From: Quercus robur
Lineage: Eukaryota > Streptophyta > Magnoliopsida > Fagales > Fagaceae
Assembly: GCF_932294415.1 (NCBI RefSeq)
Contig: NC_065543.1
Location: forward strand, 139,476-203,475
Length of the DNA stretch: 64,000 nt
Reading direction: 5' to 3'
Shown here: piece by piece, positions 35,150 through 48,000 of the stretch
Layout: each line of letters begins with the position of its first letter
Numbering within the stretch: the first letter of the stretch is position 1
Notes under the pieces: model-generated
Seen by the model: only the letters and a program-made list of their open reading frames with translations
The model's database searches: none
Told to the model about the DNA's origin: nothing
Made by a program: the position numbers and the translations under genes

Positions 35150-36762
35150 CCACCTAGATTAAGTCTAAGAACCATAAATATAGCGCCCTTTGTAAAATGG
35201 CTGATCTTTTACCAGAGCACATGTCTAGAGCTTAGGTATGGAGATAGGAAGGTATTAGGCACCCAACCCCATCCGACCCATAGGTCGGCTTCCACTCATT
35301 GTGTTCCAAGTCTTAATCTTATTAAAGGCAGGTTTAATACGTTATTCTAACTCACACACACTCTAACAAGCATCTAAGGCATATAACATGGCATCAATTA
35401 TCCCAAGCCTAATATTCATCTATCATAGCATTGAGCAAGCATATCTAAGGACAGAAGCATCATATGTCGAAATCAAACAAGCATGTTATGACATCCAAAA
35501 ATCAAAGGCATGGCATTCAAATCAAGCATATTCATGTTATTTAATCAAAACAAACTTATATTCAAACCAATGCATCTTCATATGAATGCATGACTTACCT
35601 CACTGCATTACAACACCTACGCATCAATGCATGTTCATATTTTGTGCATATGCATGGCATTTAAACAATCTAAAAATCCTAATAAGTATCAAAGAGATAA
35701 AACAAACAAACTAAAACAAAACAGAGAAGAGAAGACTAAAGATATAGGAACTAGGTCAAAATAGAGGTTAAACATGTAAATAAAACAAAAAGAAAACAAG
35801 CAGAAAAGGATTAGGGTTTCTAGACAGAGATATGCGTGTACATACATAGGGCATGCATATGTAGCCCAGTTGTATGCGTATGCATATCATGAGTATGCGT
35901 GTGCAAGCATGGAGCATGCGAATGCATACACACTTGGAACATAAAACTCAAAAAAAAAAAGCAAAACAAAAACTCAGAAAACAAGAATCTAACAACCTAA
36001 CATGCTTAAAACACAAACACAAAGTAAACCTAAACTAAACAAACATATTACAAACATACAAGCATATAAACAAGCCAAGGAAAAATAGAAAAACTAAGAA
36101 AAGTGAAGAGCCAAAAATAGAACCTTTACCTCAACACAAGAACTCTCTAGAGCTTGATTTTGATCATTCCCCTCAATCAACCTAGTCACAACCAATTCAA
36201 AAATGAGTTAGTGAACTTAGAACTCAAAGATCAAGACTAGAAAAGGTCTCAATCAAATAAACTTGACTTGAGGATGTTTTGTGAAAAACTCCCTTTTTAA
36301 GTCACTATTTTCTAGTGAATCTTATGTGTTTTACCACCTGAATTCGTCCTCCTTGAAAATGTACCTTTCATGGCTTATATAGTCGAAAAATAGGGGTTTT
36401 GGGCGGCTCCTAGATGATGTGGGATTCGTTCCAAACCAAGTTTCAATGTAGAAAACCCTTCCTTTCATAGTTTCTAGAACCCTAGCATGCACACGTATGC
36501 ACGTGTATGCGTATGCATGCATAAAGCTTGCACATGCAGATCTTGAGCATTCATGTGCATAAGTATGCCTAGGGTTTCCATGGCCTTTCTTTTCCAAAAA
36601 TAGTTTATTTGGTCCAAAAATAAGTTATATTTTCCATAAACACTTTCCTTAAGTCAATTTTCATCTGATAGGGCCCTAAACCAATCTTGGGCTTTAGAAT
36701 TCTTACATCATTGGGGAATGGGGGCCTAAGTCATAGGGGGTACAAAATGCGCTGTCTACAAT
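35150..36762 (-). repeat. Gypsy LTR, copy R
   Basis: The minus-strand start TGTAGACAGCGCATTTTGTA lies at 36762. It is co-linear with copy L throughout, including TCACTATTTTCTAGTGAATC and a TATA-like CGACTATATAAGCC (about 36376-36389). At the inner end the minus strand reads TGGCGACTCC (35143-35152), which resembles a Gypsy primer binding site. No TG...CA-compatible right edge or target duplication could be fixed, so it could be a 5' LTR or a solo LTR. Confidence 0.7.
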
Positions 36763-36789
36763 CTTTTGGATCTTGAAACCCAGTGTAAA

Positions 36790-37527
36790 AGGGGGTGCAC
36801 TCGAGAATGAGATGTGAGGCTCGAAGCTACCCGTCGATGTGGATGAACACCCCAAAATGGAGGATTCTGTTTAAATCCTGAACTTCAATGAGGCCAATGT
36901 TCGACTTCGTATGTTTGGAGTCTGCAGTGACAAAGCCGAGGAATAACAATTAAGCAAAACACAATACAAAATATTACGAGTGTTAAAAAAAAGGGGGGGA
37001 TGCAAATAAATGAATGGTTACCAACCTGCCCTTTAAGGAGAAGTCGGGCAAGTGAGTTCATCAGCAAGCCAGTTCCCACTCACCTTTATGAATTCCCCTT
37101 GGCAATTCTTATTAGAATCCAGGAGGCAAGATACCAACCTTATTCAGCTGTCCTGGACTTTAAGATAGTAGCCGTTCTTAAGACTTCCATAACAACTATA
37201 AAGGAAATTTATGTTGTGGTGGGTAAGAATTAGGTTGAAGAGCCTATTTAACTGGCTAACACAACTAACCACCCTATTAAAGTTGGGAAGACAGTAGTCA
37301 GGGCTGAGTCCATAAAATCTAAATGTTCCTAGTAACTAGGGGTCTAAATGGAACCTAACCCCACCCTCTAGGATGACCATTTGGGGAATAAAAATTACCC
37401 TCGGCACTCTTTGGTCCTCTATATTTCCCTCTGGATAGTATTCAATGAATATGTCTCTAGAAATATGGTATTTGGCCTTAAAGGCCTCTACGGCAGTACT
37501 AGTGTTAACTAAATGCGCAAACCTCAT
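36790..37527 (-). pseudogene. Retroelement-associated ORF, N-terminal part, decayed
   Basis: The minus-strand frame 37527-37336 reads RFAHLVNTSTAVEAFKAKYH, then VPRVIFIPQMVILEGGVRFH, the N-terminal domain of a plant retrotransposon-associated protein. Downstream in other frames come NWLADELTCPTSP-like, IGLIEVQDLNRILHFGVFIH and LRASHLILECTP segments, up to the border of LTR copy R at 36763. Frameshifts and stops break it. Together with 33540-35030 it looks like one gene now separated by LTR copy R. Confidence 0.55.
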
Positions 37528-37977
37528 TATGGGACTAAGGAAATGAAGGTTAGAAAACTTACAAGGAAGAAGGATATTCTTAGGAGGAAGAGTGTTCTCG
37601 GGAAGAAGAAGGCCTAGAACTTGAGAGACTCTAGTTTGACACTGAGAATGAGAAATGAAATGGAAGAAATGAATTAGAGAGCCCCTAGGACTATTTATAG
37701 GGGAGGTAATTAATGCTTTGGGCAGGTAAAATTACCGTCTACTCCTATCCTTCGATCCACATGCCTCGGTAACTAAATGGTCAGGCGATCCTGATCATTT
37801 GAACATGATAGCTGGCTCAACACATGCAAGAAAGGCAGGCTGTCAAATCCAGTGCATTTATTACCTGACGTTTGGCAAACTCAAGATGTGACAGTCACAT
37901 CAAACATGATCTCCCACATGCCAAGGATATGAGCATAATCCCACTCTCATTATCTGGAAATGGGATCGAGAAGGGCT

Positions 37978-39604
37978 ATTGTACAGACCGAGAATAGTAG
38001 GCCGATTCCCGAATTGTCAAGCCCACATCTATTGGAATAACCTCGGCCCAATTTAGACCCATATAGCCAAATTATGAGGAATTAGCCAAGTAGATAAGGA
38101 AGTCTCCAAGGTGTGCCAAGAACAAGAGGTAATGCCTTAGGGGAATCTGCCGCAAAGCATCAAGATCCGGCTTCTGGCACAAGTTTCTAGGAGGTTATGT
38201 CAACAACAGAAGGTTGGCCTCCCAGTGACAGATGATACTAATATGCAAGAATGTATTGACCCATTTGATAACATAATCAAATTAATTAGCCAAGTTAATT
38301 AATTAGATTCAATTACATACAATACATGTGGTAGCATAAATAAATCACCAAATAACTCAATGCAACAGAAAATAAATTTGACACGGGTGATTTGTTTACG
38401 AATGAGGAAAACCACTGAGGCAAAACCCCACCAAGTGAATTTAAAGTCACCACTCCCGAGAATCTACTATTATCAAAACAAGCGATTACAAGTAAAAGGA
38501 ATCACAGTACCTAATACCAACCTATAATTGAACCCTTACCCCAATACACAATTGGACTTGTAATGTAGTGACAATCTCTCCTTCCAATGCACGGCTCCAA
38601 GTACATGACTAACCAATCGATACATGGATCCCAGCACATGACTAACACACCAACTTGAGAAAGATGTTGGCTGCAAAGTTCTTCAGTTCATCCACACGAT
38701 GAAGATCAAGAAGCTCCTTGATTACAAAACCCTCAGCACAAAGACGCAGTAGCTTCTACAAGAGAAAGATGAACTAGGGCAAATTGTCTCTTATCACAAT
38801 TTGACTGAATAACCACTTTGCATCAAGTTGCATCACCTTAGACAGTCCTTAAAATAATCCTTATATATGTATAGGGTTGTGAGAAAAGAAACTCTACACA
38901 AATAGCTTGGATATGCATGAAAAACTGATCTGGAAATCTGAATTTCGTAATTCTCAATAAATACAGCTTCTATCGAGAGCTGTCGAGAATTATATATTAA
39001 ATCTCGAAAGATACATTTGTCGAGCTTTAATGAACAGCACTTCTTTACTTGATTCTTGAACAGATTTGCATGGCTTCAATATTAGACTTGAACTCTTGTT
39101 CCTTGAAGTATTAAACACATCTTAGATCTACCCAATTACAAGTAAAGTGTGTTTTGTCAAAGGATTAGCCAATTCTATATGACATATGTTCTTAACAAGT
39201 TTCACATATGTCCTAATAGATACGATACGGAGGGACCAATTGACATGCCAAATATTCCTCCATCATGACTACCCTATTGAAAGAATGGTATAAATAAGAG
39301 GGGAAGGATAAGGAGAAGGGGTTGGAAAATTTTGGGAGCGAGATACGAGAGAAGTAAGAAGAAACACATCTCAGGGAAAAGGAAATCCTATTCGGATTCC
39401 AAAAAAGGAGCTCGGCTATATGGTAGCCTTCACAACAGAGACAAAACCAAGGTAGTTCAGTGCCAAAGTGAAACTAGTATTCCATCAGTGACATCGACAA
39501 CCACTTTTTGGACCTCTCATCGTGGGATAAGCGCAACCCAGAGTACAAGTAAATTGGGGGTTCAAGCCCAAAAGCCCAAGGTTATTGGGAACGGACCGCC
39601 ATAA
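37978..39604 (+). repeat. LTR (same family as 16360-16985), split by another LTR
   Basis: The left part (37978-38256) includes GGTAATGCCTTAGGGGAATC. The right part (39219-39604) includes TGGTATAAATAAGAGG (TATA core 39289-39296) and a GAGATACGAGAGAAG leader, parallel to the LTR at 16360. A family-T LTR at 38257-39218 interrupts it. Ends are approximate. Confidence 0.6.
38257..39218 (-). mobile_element. Solo LTR of SIRE-type Copia (family T), 962 bp
   Basis: Full-length match to the LTR at 62279-63232 (954 bp). The minus-strand start TATTAGGACATATGTG corresponds to TGTTAGGACATATGTG there, and the end is GGGTCA. No internal region or second LTR is present, so it is a solo LTR. It lies inside another LTR and no perfect target duplication remains (TGTAT left, GATAC right). 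Confidence 0.8.
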
Positions 39605-40757
39605 ATACCATGTGAAGTCAAGAAAGTTTTTATAAACTAGTAAGCTTATAAAAATAGTAATTAAATTATTTTCTTTTTTTTATTTTCATTATTTTTTTAG
39701 AAGAACAAGAGTGTTCCTCATGTTCTTTGGGGAAGAACATGTATGGTTGCCCATAACTTTACAACAAACACAAAAGATTTTCTTTTCTTTTCTTGCATTT
39801 TCTTAGCAACCAAACGTGCAAAAATACATACAAAATCCTTATCCTCCACCAAAACCTCCAGCAAATCAAACCCCATAAACCCAAAAAAAATCATCAAATC
39901 CACCAGAAAAAAAACAAACCCAGAAATTTAAAGCAAACCAACACCCACAGGGGAAAAAAACCTAGGTCAGAGAGACAGAGAGGGCTAAATGGTTCTTTTC
40001 CCCACTCTCTTAGCAACCAAACACAACAACAAGTAACAACATACCAAAAAAAACTCTCATCTCGTTCAATTTTGTAACCCAACACCAACCCAAACTCAAC
40101 CGAAATATCGTAGTAAATCCTATCATTTTTGCGTTTAAGCAGATCTTGGGGGGGGGGGGGGGGGTTTATGTTTTTTATGTATCAAGAGTAGATCTGGGTT
40201 TTTGGGTTTGAAGCAGATCCTCATCCTCGTCATCCTCATCAATCTAGTCACGGCAGCTTGTGGTCATGAGAGGCAGAGCTTGGGGTCTTTGGCCAAGGGT
40301 GGGTTCGTGGGAGATCAGAGAGACAGAGAGTAAGTGAACTCATTGGGCAAAGAGAGAGGGAGAGATTAAATTGATTTGGGTTGGTTTTGTGGGGTTTGGT
40401 TTTTTATTTAGTAGAGTATTAGGTTGGTTTTTTTTTTTCTTCTTTTTTTTTTTTTTGTCTTAAAATTGGAAATTTTAATTTTTGTTTTGTTGTACTTGGT
40501 GACTAAGAAAGTCTAAGAAAATTGTTATAAATTTTTTTCTCAATCTTTAAAACTAAAAAAGTTTTTTTTTTTTAATTTTTCCAATTTAAATTAAAATTGA
40601 GAAAAAATTTTGTTTTTTTATTAATTTATATGCTGATGTGTCAATTTTTAAATGCTAAATGAATTTTTAAATATTATTTTAATAACCATGTCAGCATTTA
40701 CTAGGCAAACAATACACTTTGTTTGCCATGTAAACAACTTCATGTTACTAAGATGAT
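39605..40757. other. Repeat-like, no gene
   Basis: AT-rich and low-complexity sequence with a G-run at 40148-40165 and GAGAGACAGAGAG words. AGCAACCAAAC recurs (39805 and 40011). No protein or bounded element could be supported. Confidence 0.4.
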
Positions 40758-41150
40758 AGCAGGAACTAAAATGGACATGATTTTCATTTTTAGGGACTCA
40801 GGTAGACACGACTAAAAAGTAAGGATTAAAAGTGCATTTATGTCATTTTCTTTTTGTGTTAAAGTACAGCAGGGACTAAAATGGACATGATTTTCATTTT
40901 TAGGGATTCAGGTAAACGCGACTAAAAAGTAGATATCAAAACATAAATCGGTCAAAAGTATAAGGATAAAAAGTGCATTTATGTCATTTTCCTTTTGTGT
41001 TAAAGTATAGCATGGACTAAAATGGACATGATTTTCATTTTTAGGGATTCAAGTAGACGCGACTAAAGAGTAAAGATCAAAACATAAATCGGTCAAAAAT
41101 ATAGAGATTAAAAGTGCATTTATGTCAATTTTTTTTTTTTGTGTTAAAGT
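40758..41150 (+). repeat. Three tandem repeats of 109-143 bp
   Basis: Units begin at 40758, 40867 and 41008. Each starts AGCA.G.ACTAAAATGGACATG, continues TTTTCATTTTTAGGGA.TCA and ends GTGTTAAAGT. Units 2 and 3 share an extra segment (AACATAAATCGGTCAAAA) missing from unit 1. The array ends at the edge of the RBOH 3' duplication. Confidence 0.9.
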
Positions 41151-41372
41151 TTTCTTGTGCGCTTTTTTTTTGTTGTCCTTTCCCTGAATAATTAAAAGGT
41201 AAAAAGGATGGATGATATGATTTTTAAACATGCCCTCGTGTTTCACATTTATTAAAGTGTTTTCTGTCGTGTTTACAATCCCTACGATAACATGAAAGAT
41301 ACTTTATTTAATATTATTGGAGAGTGGTCCCGAGGTTGATGCTTTCGAAAATGATAATTTTTGTAGGTGCAG

Positions 41373-41488
41373 GGTTTTTTTACTGTGGGCCAGCAATTCT
41401 CACCTAAGAGTTACGCCTACTAGCAATGGATCTCTCTCACAGTGACAACAGCTCCACCAAATTTGATTTCCATATAGAGAATTTCTGA
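41373..41488 (+). pseudogene. RBOH last-exon remnant
   Basis: This 116-bp exon has exactly the length and phase of RBOH exon 12 (50258-50373), preceded by an AG acceptor (GTAGGTGCAG). It reads FFYCGPAIL, then a TAA at 41405-41407, then KFDFHIENF before TGA 41486-41488. The Lys to Ile change and the TAA show it is dead. No other RBOH exon precedes it; the tandem repeat at 40758 marks the break. Confidence 0.92.
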
Positions 41489-41833
41489 CCACAGTCGGAA
41501 ATGGACATTAGCTAGAAGCACTGGATAACAAATGCAATTTCCATCTACCCCAGGATGAATGGATGATCCCACTCTCTGTCTTCAAGTACCGAATTTCTCA
41601 GTTTCTGGCCACTTTGGTCGTTTCTTTCTTTCTTTTCCAACTTTTATTTTATGTTTCCCATGTATGTTTTGTGAATTCTGCTTTACAGTTAATCAATAAA
41701 TTAGTGCTTATCGAGAGATGGAGGTAGATGCAGTCAAAGCCAAAGGATAGTAGATTGGTCGCCAACCACTAATTAAAGTTGGGATTGGATATTTCCGCAT
41801 GAGCATGATTCTCATGGTTGTACAGTGGCGCCA

Positions 41834-42138
41834 AAATGGCCGAATACCGCTGTTTGACAAATTGAGTATGGATTTATCACTGATTGTGAAATAATTAGAA
41901 ATCCATCACTTTTTCTAAACTCAAGTTTGCCGTATAATTCGAGATTCACAAACTCGAATTTCATAAAAAATAGCCATCAATTTTTTATGTAATTTGAGTT
42001 CCATGAAAAATTGCATGGCAAAACTTGAAGGTTATTTTTAAAAAAAAACTCGAGGTCCAAAAGGATAGTACATTCATATATATTTTCAAAACGGTTGTAT
42101 ATCCCTAAATATTTTATCAAACAGTGGTATTGCCCAAT
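41834..42138. mobile_element. TIR element, about 300 bp
   Basis: The left end, ATGGCCGAATACCGCTGTTT followed by GACAAA, pairs with the right end read in reverse, ATTGGGCAATACCACTGTTT followed by GATAAA. The homologous position in the distal copy (about 51604) lacks it, which supplies an empty site. Non-coding. Confidence 0.75.
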
Positions 42139-42737
42139 CCAAACAGTGTGAATAGGAAAAAAACTGGATTGAGATTTGAGAGTTGCATGTGATGAAAATA
42201 AATAATAATATTAAAAAAAAAAAGTAAAATGCAAGCCAAGCCATCCTATAATCAACTTTGCATGGCGTGGGCCAATCAATGTTCGGTTGATTGATTAAGA
42301 TTTTATGGTCGAGTACAATAAAAAATCATTTTTTTATGCAAGCTTTTTCTATCTTCAAGATTTAATGGTAACTATTTCCATTCCTATCTTTTTCCTTTTA
42401 TCATTTTACAAGATATTATCAAATTTAATCCGAAAAACATGATAAGATTAGCAATTAAATCTTTTTTCTGTGTATTAATTTTATAATATCAATCAATGTC
42501 CTTGACCTGGGAAAACAATAATAAGAACAAGCAAAAAGGAAGGAAAGAACCTGCCAACCACATGGACCATTTTGCAATAATAACTCTTGATAAAGGTATT
42601 TTTGTAATAAGATCAGGATTCTTAAATGACAAAAGCACCATCAAGGAAAAACTATCATACCGATAAAAGGCCAACGGCCTCAAAAGAACTGTCGGCCCCA
42701 AAGGGAATGTTGTTTTCAAAAGAATCAGCCTTAGACC

Positions 42738-44182
42738 TCAACGTTTATGAAGTGAAGAATTTTGCAGCCAACAACAATCATTCAAGTGGCTAGATTTAGT
42801 CACATACCTAGATTAGGAATGGCAACCGGTCGGGTTCGGGCCAGGTTTTTCCATACCCGAACCCAACCCGCAGGTTTGTCCCAGAAACCCAGACCCGGCC
42901 CGTTTATTAAACGGATTTTTTTCTTAACCCCGAACCCGCCTCGTCGGGCCCCGCAGGCCCTATCCCCTCATGCCCAGCCAAGCCCAAAATCAGAACCACA
43001 AAGTTCCATTTATGATTTTTCAGCCCAAAATCATAAACACAAACACGATCACAAACATAAACACAGAAATCTCAAACACAAATGTCAGATCTATGATTTT
43101 CCCTTTCAAAATCACAAACCAAACACAAATTTTAGATCTATGATTTTCCCTTTCAAAATCACACACAAACACAAACTCACATTGAGACAAACTGAACCCA
43201 GAAAAAAAAATAAAAAATAAAATAATAAAATAAAAATTGGAGATCGAGGTGGACCGAGGCCGTGAGGCCATGGGCGAGGAAGATGAGAGGGGCAGAGAGC
43301 TATGTTTCAGTGTGAGACCGGCGACGACAAGGACGAAACGGAGTTGAGAGCTATGTCTAACAGCTTGTGCTTAACTGATTGTGGGCTTGTGGCCATGTGA
43401 GTGAGAGAGCTAAGAGATGAAGAGGGAGAGGCAGCCGTGTGAGACAGAGTGAGTGAGATTGTGAGCTGGAAATGAGAGGCGGACTGGCAAAGGTGTGCTG
43501 AAGAGATGAGAGGCGGAGGTGTGAGGCTGTGAGGTCTGAGGTGAAATGAAATGAGGGTGAGGAGAAACTTAAGGTTAGTTATAGCTATATATATAGGGGG
43601 TTTTTTGTAATTTCAAGGTACCGGGTTATATCCGGGTCGGGTTTCGAATTTTTTATATAAAACCCAGACCCGCTTCAGGCTTTTTTTAAAAAAACCCATA
43701 CCCGACCCTATTCCTAATCGGAGCGAGTAAAACCCGACCCATTAGGGTCGGGCTAGGCCGGGTGCCCACGGGTCGGGCAAAAATTGCCATCCCTAACCCA
43801 AATCCATGTAAAGGAGTTTGTCACAGGTTGGAGATTTGTGCGTCAAAGGAAAGAAGGCTACTACAAGATCACGTCCAATTGGGTATTTGAGCGAAGGTTC
43901 AACTATACATTGTATTTTGGGATAGGCTAGGGTAGTGGTAAGATTCCTCATCTTTGTAACCGCTTGATTATTGATCAGTGAATTCTTGAGAGTGGTGACT
44001 TTAAATTCACCTGGTGGGGTTTTTGCCTTGCGGAAGGTTTTCCCCATTTGTCAACAAATTACCGTGTCAATTTAATTTTCGCTACATTTAGTTTATTTGG
44101 TAATTTGTTGGTATCTCCACGATTTGCATGTAATTTGACCTAATTAATCAATTTGGATAATTAAATTAATTAATCAGGGTCA
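42738..44182 (+). repeat. Family-T Copia LTR fragment, plus strand, interrupted
   Basis: Reverse-complement match to the family-T LTRs. 42738-42815 contains GAAGAATTTTGCAGCCAACAA and TTAGTCACATACC. 43794-44182 contains GTCCAATTGGGTATT, GAGAGTGGTGACTTTAAATT and AATTAATCAGGGTCA, which is the LTR 3' terminus. The 5' third is missing. A GC-rich TIR element occupies 42816-43793. Confidence 0.75.
42816..43793. mobile_element. TIR element with GGGATGGCAA-type ends, 978 bp
   Basis: The ends are GGAATGGCAACCGG and TTGCCATCCC, bordered by TTA on the left and TAA on the right. Subterminal regions carry many (A)CCCGACCC/GGGTCGGG words in inverted orientation. The interior has a 55-bp direct repeat (ATCTATGATTTTCCCTTTCA, twice near 43090-43160). 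It encodes nothing recognisable. The family is uncertain. Confidence 0.7.
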
Positions 44183-44777
44183 AGCTATCTTAACCCAATA
44201 GATGAGGTTATAAAACCCAAAAGGAACAAAGATAAAAGAGTATGCACTCTAATCTCTACATACTAGCCATATTATTCTCTTTGATTGATCCTATTAAATG
44301 AATATTTTCACCTTTTTAACTTGATTATCGAAGAGCTTTTGGCTAACACCACACCAGCATTCTCTCCCTTTATCCATTCTCCAACTTTCTTTGCAGTTTG
44401 ATTGTCAAAAGAAACCCTTATTATTGTCCATTAGATAGAGCATAAAAGACAATTTTTTGCATCATCATTGACCATTTAGATCAAATATTTTTGCTGCTAA
44501 TCATGATTAACAATGATGAGCGTAGCAAGTTTAGTCCAAAGAGTGTAAGTAGATATTTTCCTGTCAAAGAAACGAGATCTTTCTTATGTATTAAAATAAT
44601 AAATAAATAAATATTAGGAAAAAAAAAAAAAAGAGCAATAATCAACTCATACTTTTGTAAAGTTAGTGAAGCATATGCCAAATAATTCTAATATGATTAT
44701 GATCTATTAATCAGTTGTAGAAGTGACATAATCAATGCCTGGCATCCATTATCTTCGTGGGGGCAAAGGGGTTGTGC
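44183..44777. other. RBOH upstream region
   Basis: AT-rich non-coding sequence from the LTR end to the RBOH TATA box. No other gene is seen. Confidence 0.4.
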
Positions 44778-44786
44778 TATAAAAAG
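44778..44786 (+). promoter_or_regulatory. Candidate TATA box of RBOH
   Basis: TATAAAAAG lies 241 bases upstream of the first proposed start codon, the only good TATA-like match close to the gene. The transcription start was not determined. Confidence 0.5.
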
Positions 44787-45018
44787 TTTGTTTAACACAC
44801 ACAGGATCTTACTCTAGGAGGGAACATTAGTTAAAAACACTGAGACACGCAAGTTTGAGTTTTTTTTTTAAATAGTTCGAAGCTTGATTGAGATTCATCA
44901 AACCAACAATTCTCATCGTCTTTCATCCAAATCTGCAAAAAATAATTTAGTTGTAGACTTGTATATCTGCTTGGTTGGCTTCCATGTAGAATTCGTATGT
45001 GTCAGCTGTATTATCAAT

Positions 45019-48000
45019 ATGCAGAATATGGGAACAGAAATTCCTGAGAGCGAAAGGTTTGCTTACAGCAGTCCTCTAAACAAACCCAACTTCGGTGCTA
45101 CCGAAAATATTAAAAGCAGCAACAGCAGTAAATCCCACGTTGTAGAAGAACCGTACGTTGAGATCACTATGGATCACGTTTGTGATAATTCTGTTGTTGT
45201 TCAAAGCGTTCAAACTGTTGCTGTCGTTGCTGATGTTGAAAAAGATCCCCAGTTGAGTACTTTACCTGCTAGAGATCTCGAGAAGAGTACCTCATTTGGT
45301 TCCTCAATAGTAAAAAGCGCTTCTGCACGTATCAAGAAGGTCTCTCAGGAACTGAAGCGATTCACTTCATTCTCAAAACAATCCACTCCTCCAACTCATT
45401 TTGATAGGAAGAAGTCCACAGCAGCTCATGCTTTAAAGGGCCTCAAGTTTATCAGCCAGAAAGATGGCGGTATTGGATGGTCTGCCGTTGAGAAGCAATT
45501 TGACAAGCTCACTGCTTCCACCAATGCCTCCCTTCCTCGTTCGCTATTTGGCAATTGCATAGGTGCTCGCCACAACCTCACAAACTCTTCTCTAATCTTT
45601 AATTCATGTTTCTTTTAACTAAAGAAATTAAGTCTAAGGCACTTGGAGCTTATAAGTTGTTCAAAGATATCGTTATATGTAATGGCAGGAATGGATGAGA
45701 AGTCAAAGGAGTTTGCTGGCATGCTGTTTGATGCGCTTGCTCGGAAGCATGGTATTAAGGGTGATTCCATCAATAAGTCCCAGCTGAAAGAGTTCTGGGA
45801 CCAGATTTCTGATCAGAGCTTCGACTCCAGGCTTCGAACTTTCTTTGACATGTACTTATTCTTTTCTTTTTAGAATAACATTTGTACCTGAATATCTGCA
45901 AAAGAATTATTACTTTGTCTTCATCTACCAATAAACCATGAGCTAGCTTACCATTAAATGCAGGGTTGACAAAGATGCGGATGGCAGAATCACTGAAGAA
46001 GAAGTCAGAGAGGTATTACAGTGAATATATCTTTTAAAATTTATAAATATTTAATCTGAATCATGAAATTGATCCCTTCGAAGAGATGATCCTTTTTTAA
46101 GCTTTGTCCGGATAAAAATTTTCTAAATCAAATCAATATATTATATTTGCAGATTATCTGCCTAAGTGCTTCTGCCAACAAACTTACAAATATTCAGAAA
46201 CAAGCAGATGAATATGCAGCCTTGATCATGGAAGAGTTAGATCCAGAACATAAAAAATACATCATGGTACAAAATCCGCACACACGATCTCATGATTAAA
46301 GTAGGAAACAATTTATTTTCTATTGTAGAATTATTATTTTAGAGGAATTTGGTCATCTGGCGATGACTGTTACTGGACTGACAGATGGACAACCTGGAAA
46401 TGCTTCTGCTGCAAACACCAAGTCGGTCCATAGGACGTAGAGATAGCCAGAATCTGAGCCGGAGGTTGAGCCAAAAGCTCAAAGCCACACAGGAGAACAA
46501 CCTCTTAAGGAGATGGTGTCAAAGAACAGAGTATTTCTTACAGGATAACTGGCAAAGAGTGTGGGTAATTGTATTGTGGATTGGGGTTATGTCAGGCCTA
46601 TTTGCATACAAGTATTTGCAGTATCGAAATAAAGCTGCATACGAGGTTATGGGCCATTGTGTATGCATGGCTAAAGGTGCAGCCGAGACACTTAAATTGA
46701 ACATGGCTCTTATCTTGCTACCAGTCTGCAGAAACACAATAACCTGGCTTAGGAATAAGACCACACTAGGTGTCGTAATCCCTTTTGATGACAACCTCAA
46801 TTTCCACCAGGTAATTTCCTACTTTTTTTTTTTTATCCTCACTAGGCACCAAAAATTGAAAAGAAAATTGACAGCATCTTTTTTCAGATGATAGCAGGGG
46901 GAATTGCAATTGGAGTTGGAATTCATTCAATTTTTCATATGGCTTGTGATTTCCCTCGCCTTATTCTTGCAAGCAGTGACAGGTATAAGCCGATGGAAAC
47001 TTTCTTTGGGAAGCAACCTTTAAAGTACTGGAATTTTGTTAAGTCAGTGGAAGGAGTGACTGGAATTATAATGGTAGTGTTGATGGCAATATCCTTCACA
47101 CTAGCTTGCCCTTGGTTAAGGAGAGGTAAGCCCAACCTTCCCAAATTTCTCAAGAATCTAACTGGCTTCAATGCTTTTTGGTATACCCACCACCTCTTCA
47201 TCATTGTTTACGCCCTCCTAATTCTACATGGACTTCAGCTCTACCTGATCAAGGAATGGTACAAGAAGACGGTTAAGCATCTATCACCTCACACTTTCGA
47301 CCTTTTTTATTCACATTCGTTTGCTTTTTTGGTAATTATAACTCCTTATATTACATTTTCCTGCTCCACTATAATTGGCAGACCTGGATGTATTTGGCTG
47401 TTCCTCTTGCTCTTTATATATGTGAAAGATTGATCAGGGCATTCAGATCCAGTGTTGAGCCTGTTTCAATACTAAAGGTAAACAACTCAAGTTATCATTA
47501 ATTTTTGTCATATGGGACGTGCGTATTTATTTAAAGTTTTTGTTGGTATGTACATATAGAAGAATATCTCATTCTCTTTCACACTGAAGGTGGCTGTTTA
47601 TCCCGGAAATGTGTTGTCACTTCACATGTCAAAGCCCCATGACTTCACGTACAAAAGTGGGCAATACATGTTTGTCAATTGTGGTGCTGTATCTCCATTT
47701 GAATGGTATGCCTCCCTTGAACCATTGTTACCAAATATGCCAAAAAGTGCCAAGAAAATTTTAACTTGCATGTCTATAAGACATCTTTATTACCATATCC
47801 AAAAATAAGATAGCACTGATCACCTTTTTAACTTAGGGCATGTTCTTTCCCTCTTCTTTCCTTGTCTAATTGCTTGCATTGCTTACTTTTGGGAACTTTT
47901 ATGTCCACAGGCACCCATTTTCCCTCACCTCAGCACCTGGAGATAATTATCTTAGTGTTCATATTCGAGCTCTTGGTGATTGGACACATCACCTCATGGA

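Larger units (their letters stand above)
41150..42590 (+). repeat. Segmental duplication of the RBOH 3' end (proximal copy)
   Basis: Co-linear with 50010-52050. Shared words include ACATGCCCTC.GTGTTTCACA, GAGAGTGGTCC.GAGGTTGATG, TCAGTTTCTGGCC, GTTAATCAATAAATTAGTGC and AGGAAGGAAAGAACCT.CCAA. The two copies differ by separate insertions: a TIR element here, a MITE and a 650-bp insertion in the distal copy. Duplication therefore came first. Confidence 0.9.

Noticed and set aside
34860..35350. Plus-strand frames of 81 and 104 codons
   Set aside because: They overlap minus-strand retroelement sequence and the LTR, with no recognisable domain.
44884..45018. A longer RBOH N-terminus starting at 44884
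   Set aside because: The extra 45 residues are unlike RBOH N-termini and include a hydrophobic run. The ATGs at 45019/45028 lead directly into acidic, Ser-rich sequence expected of the family.
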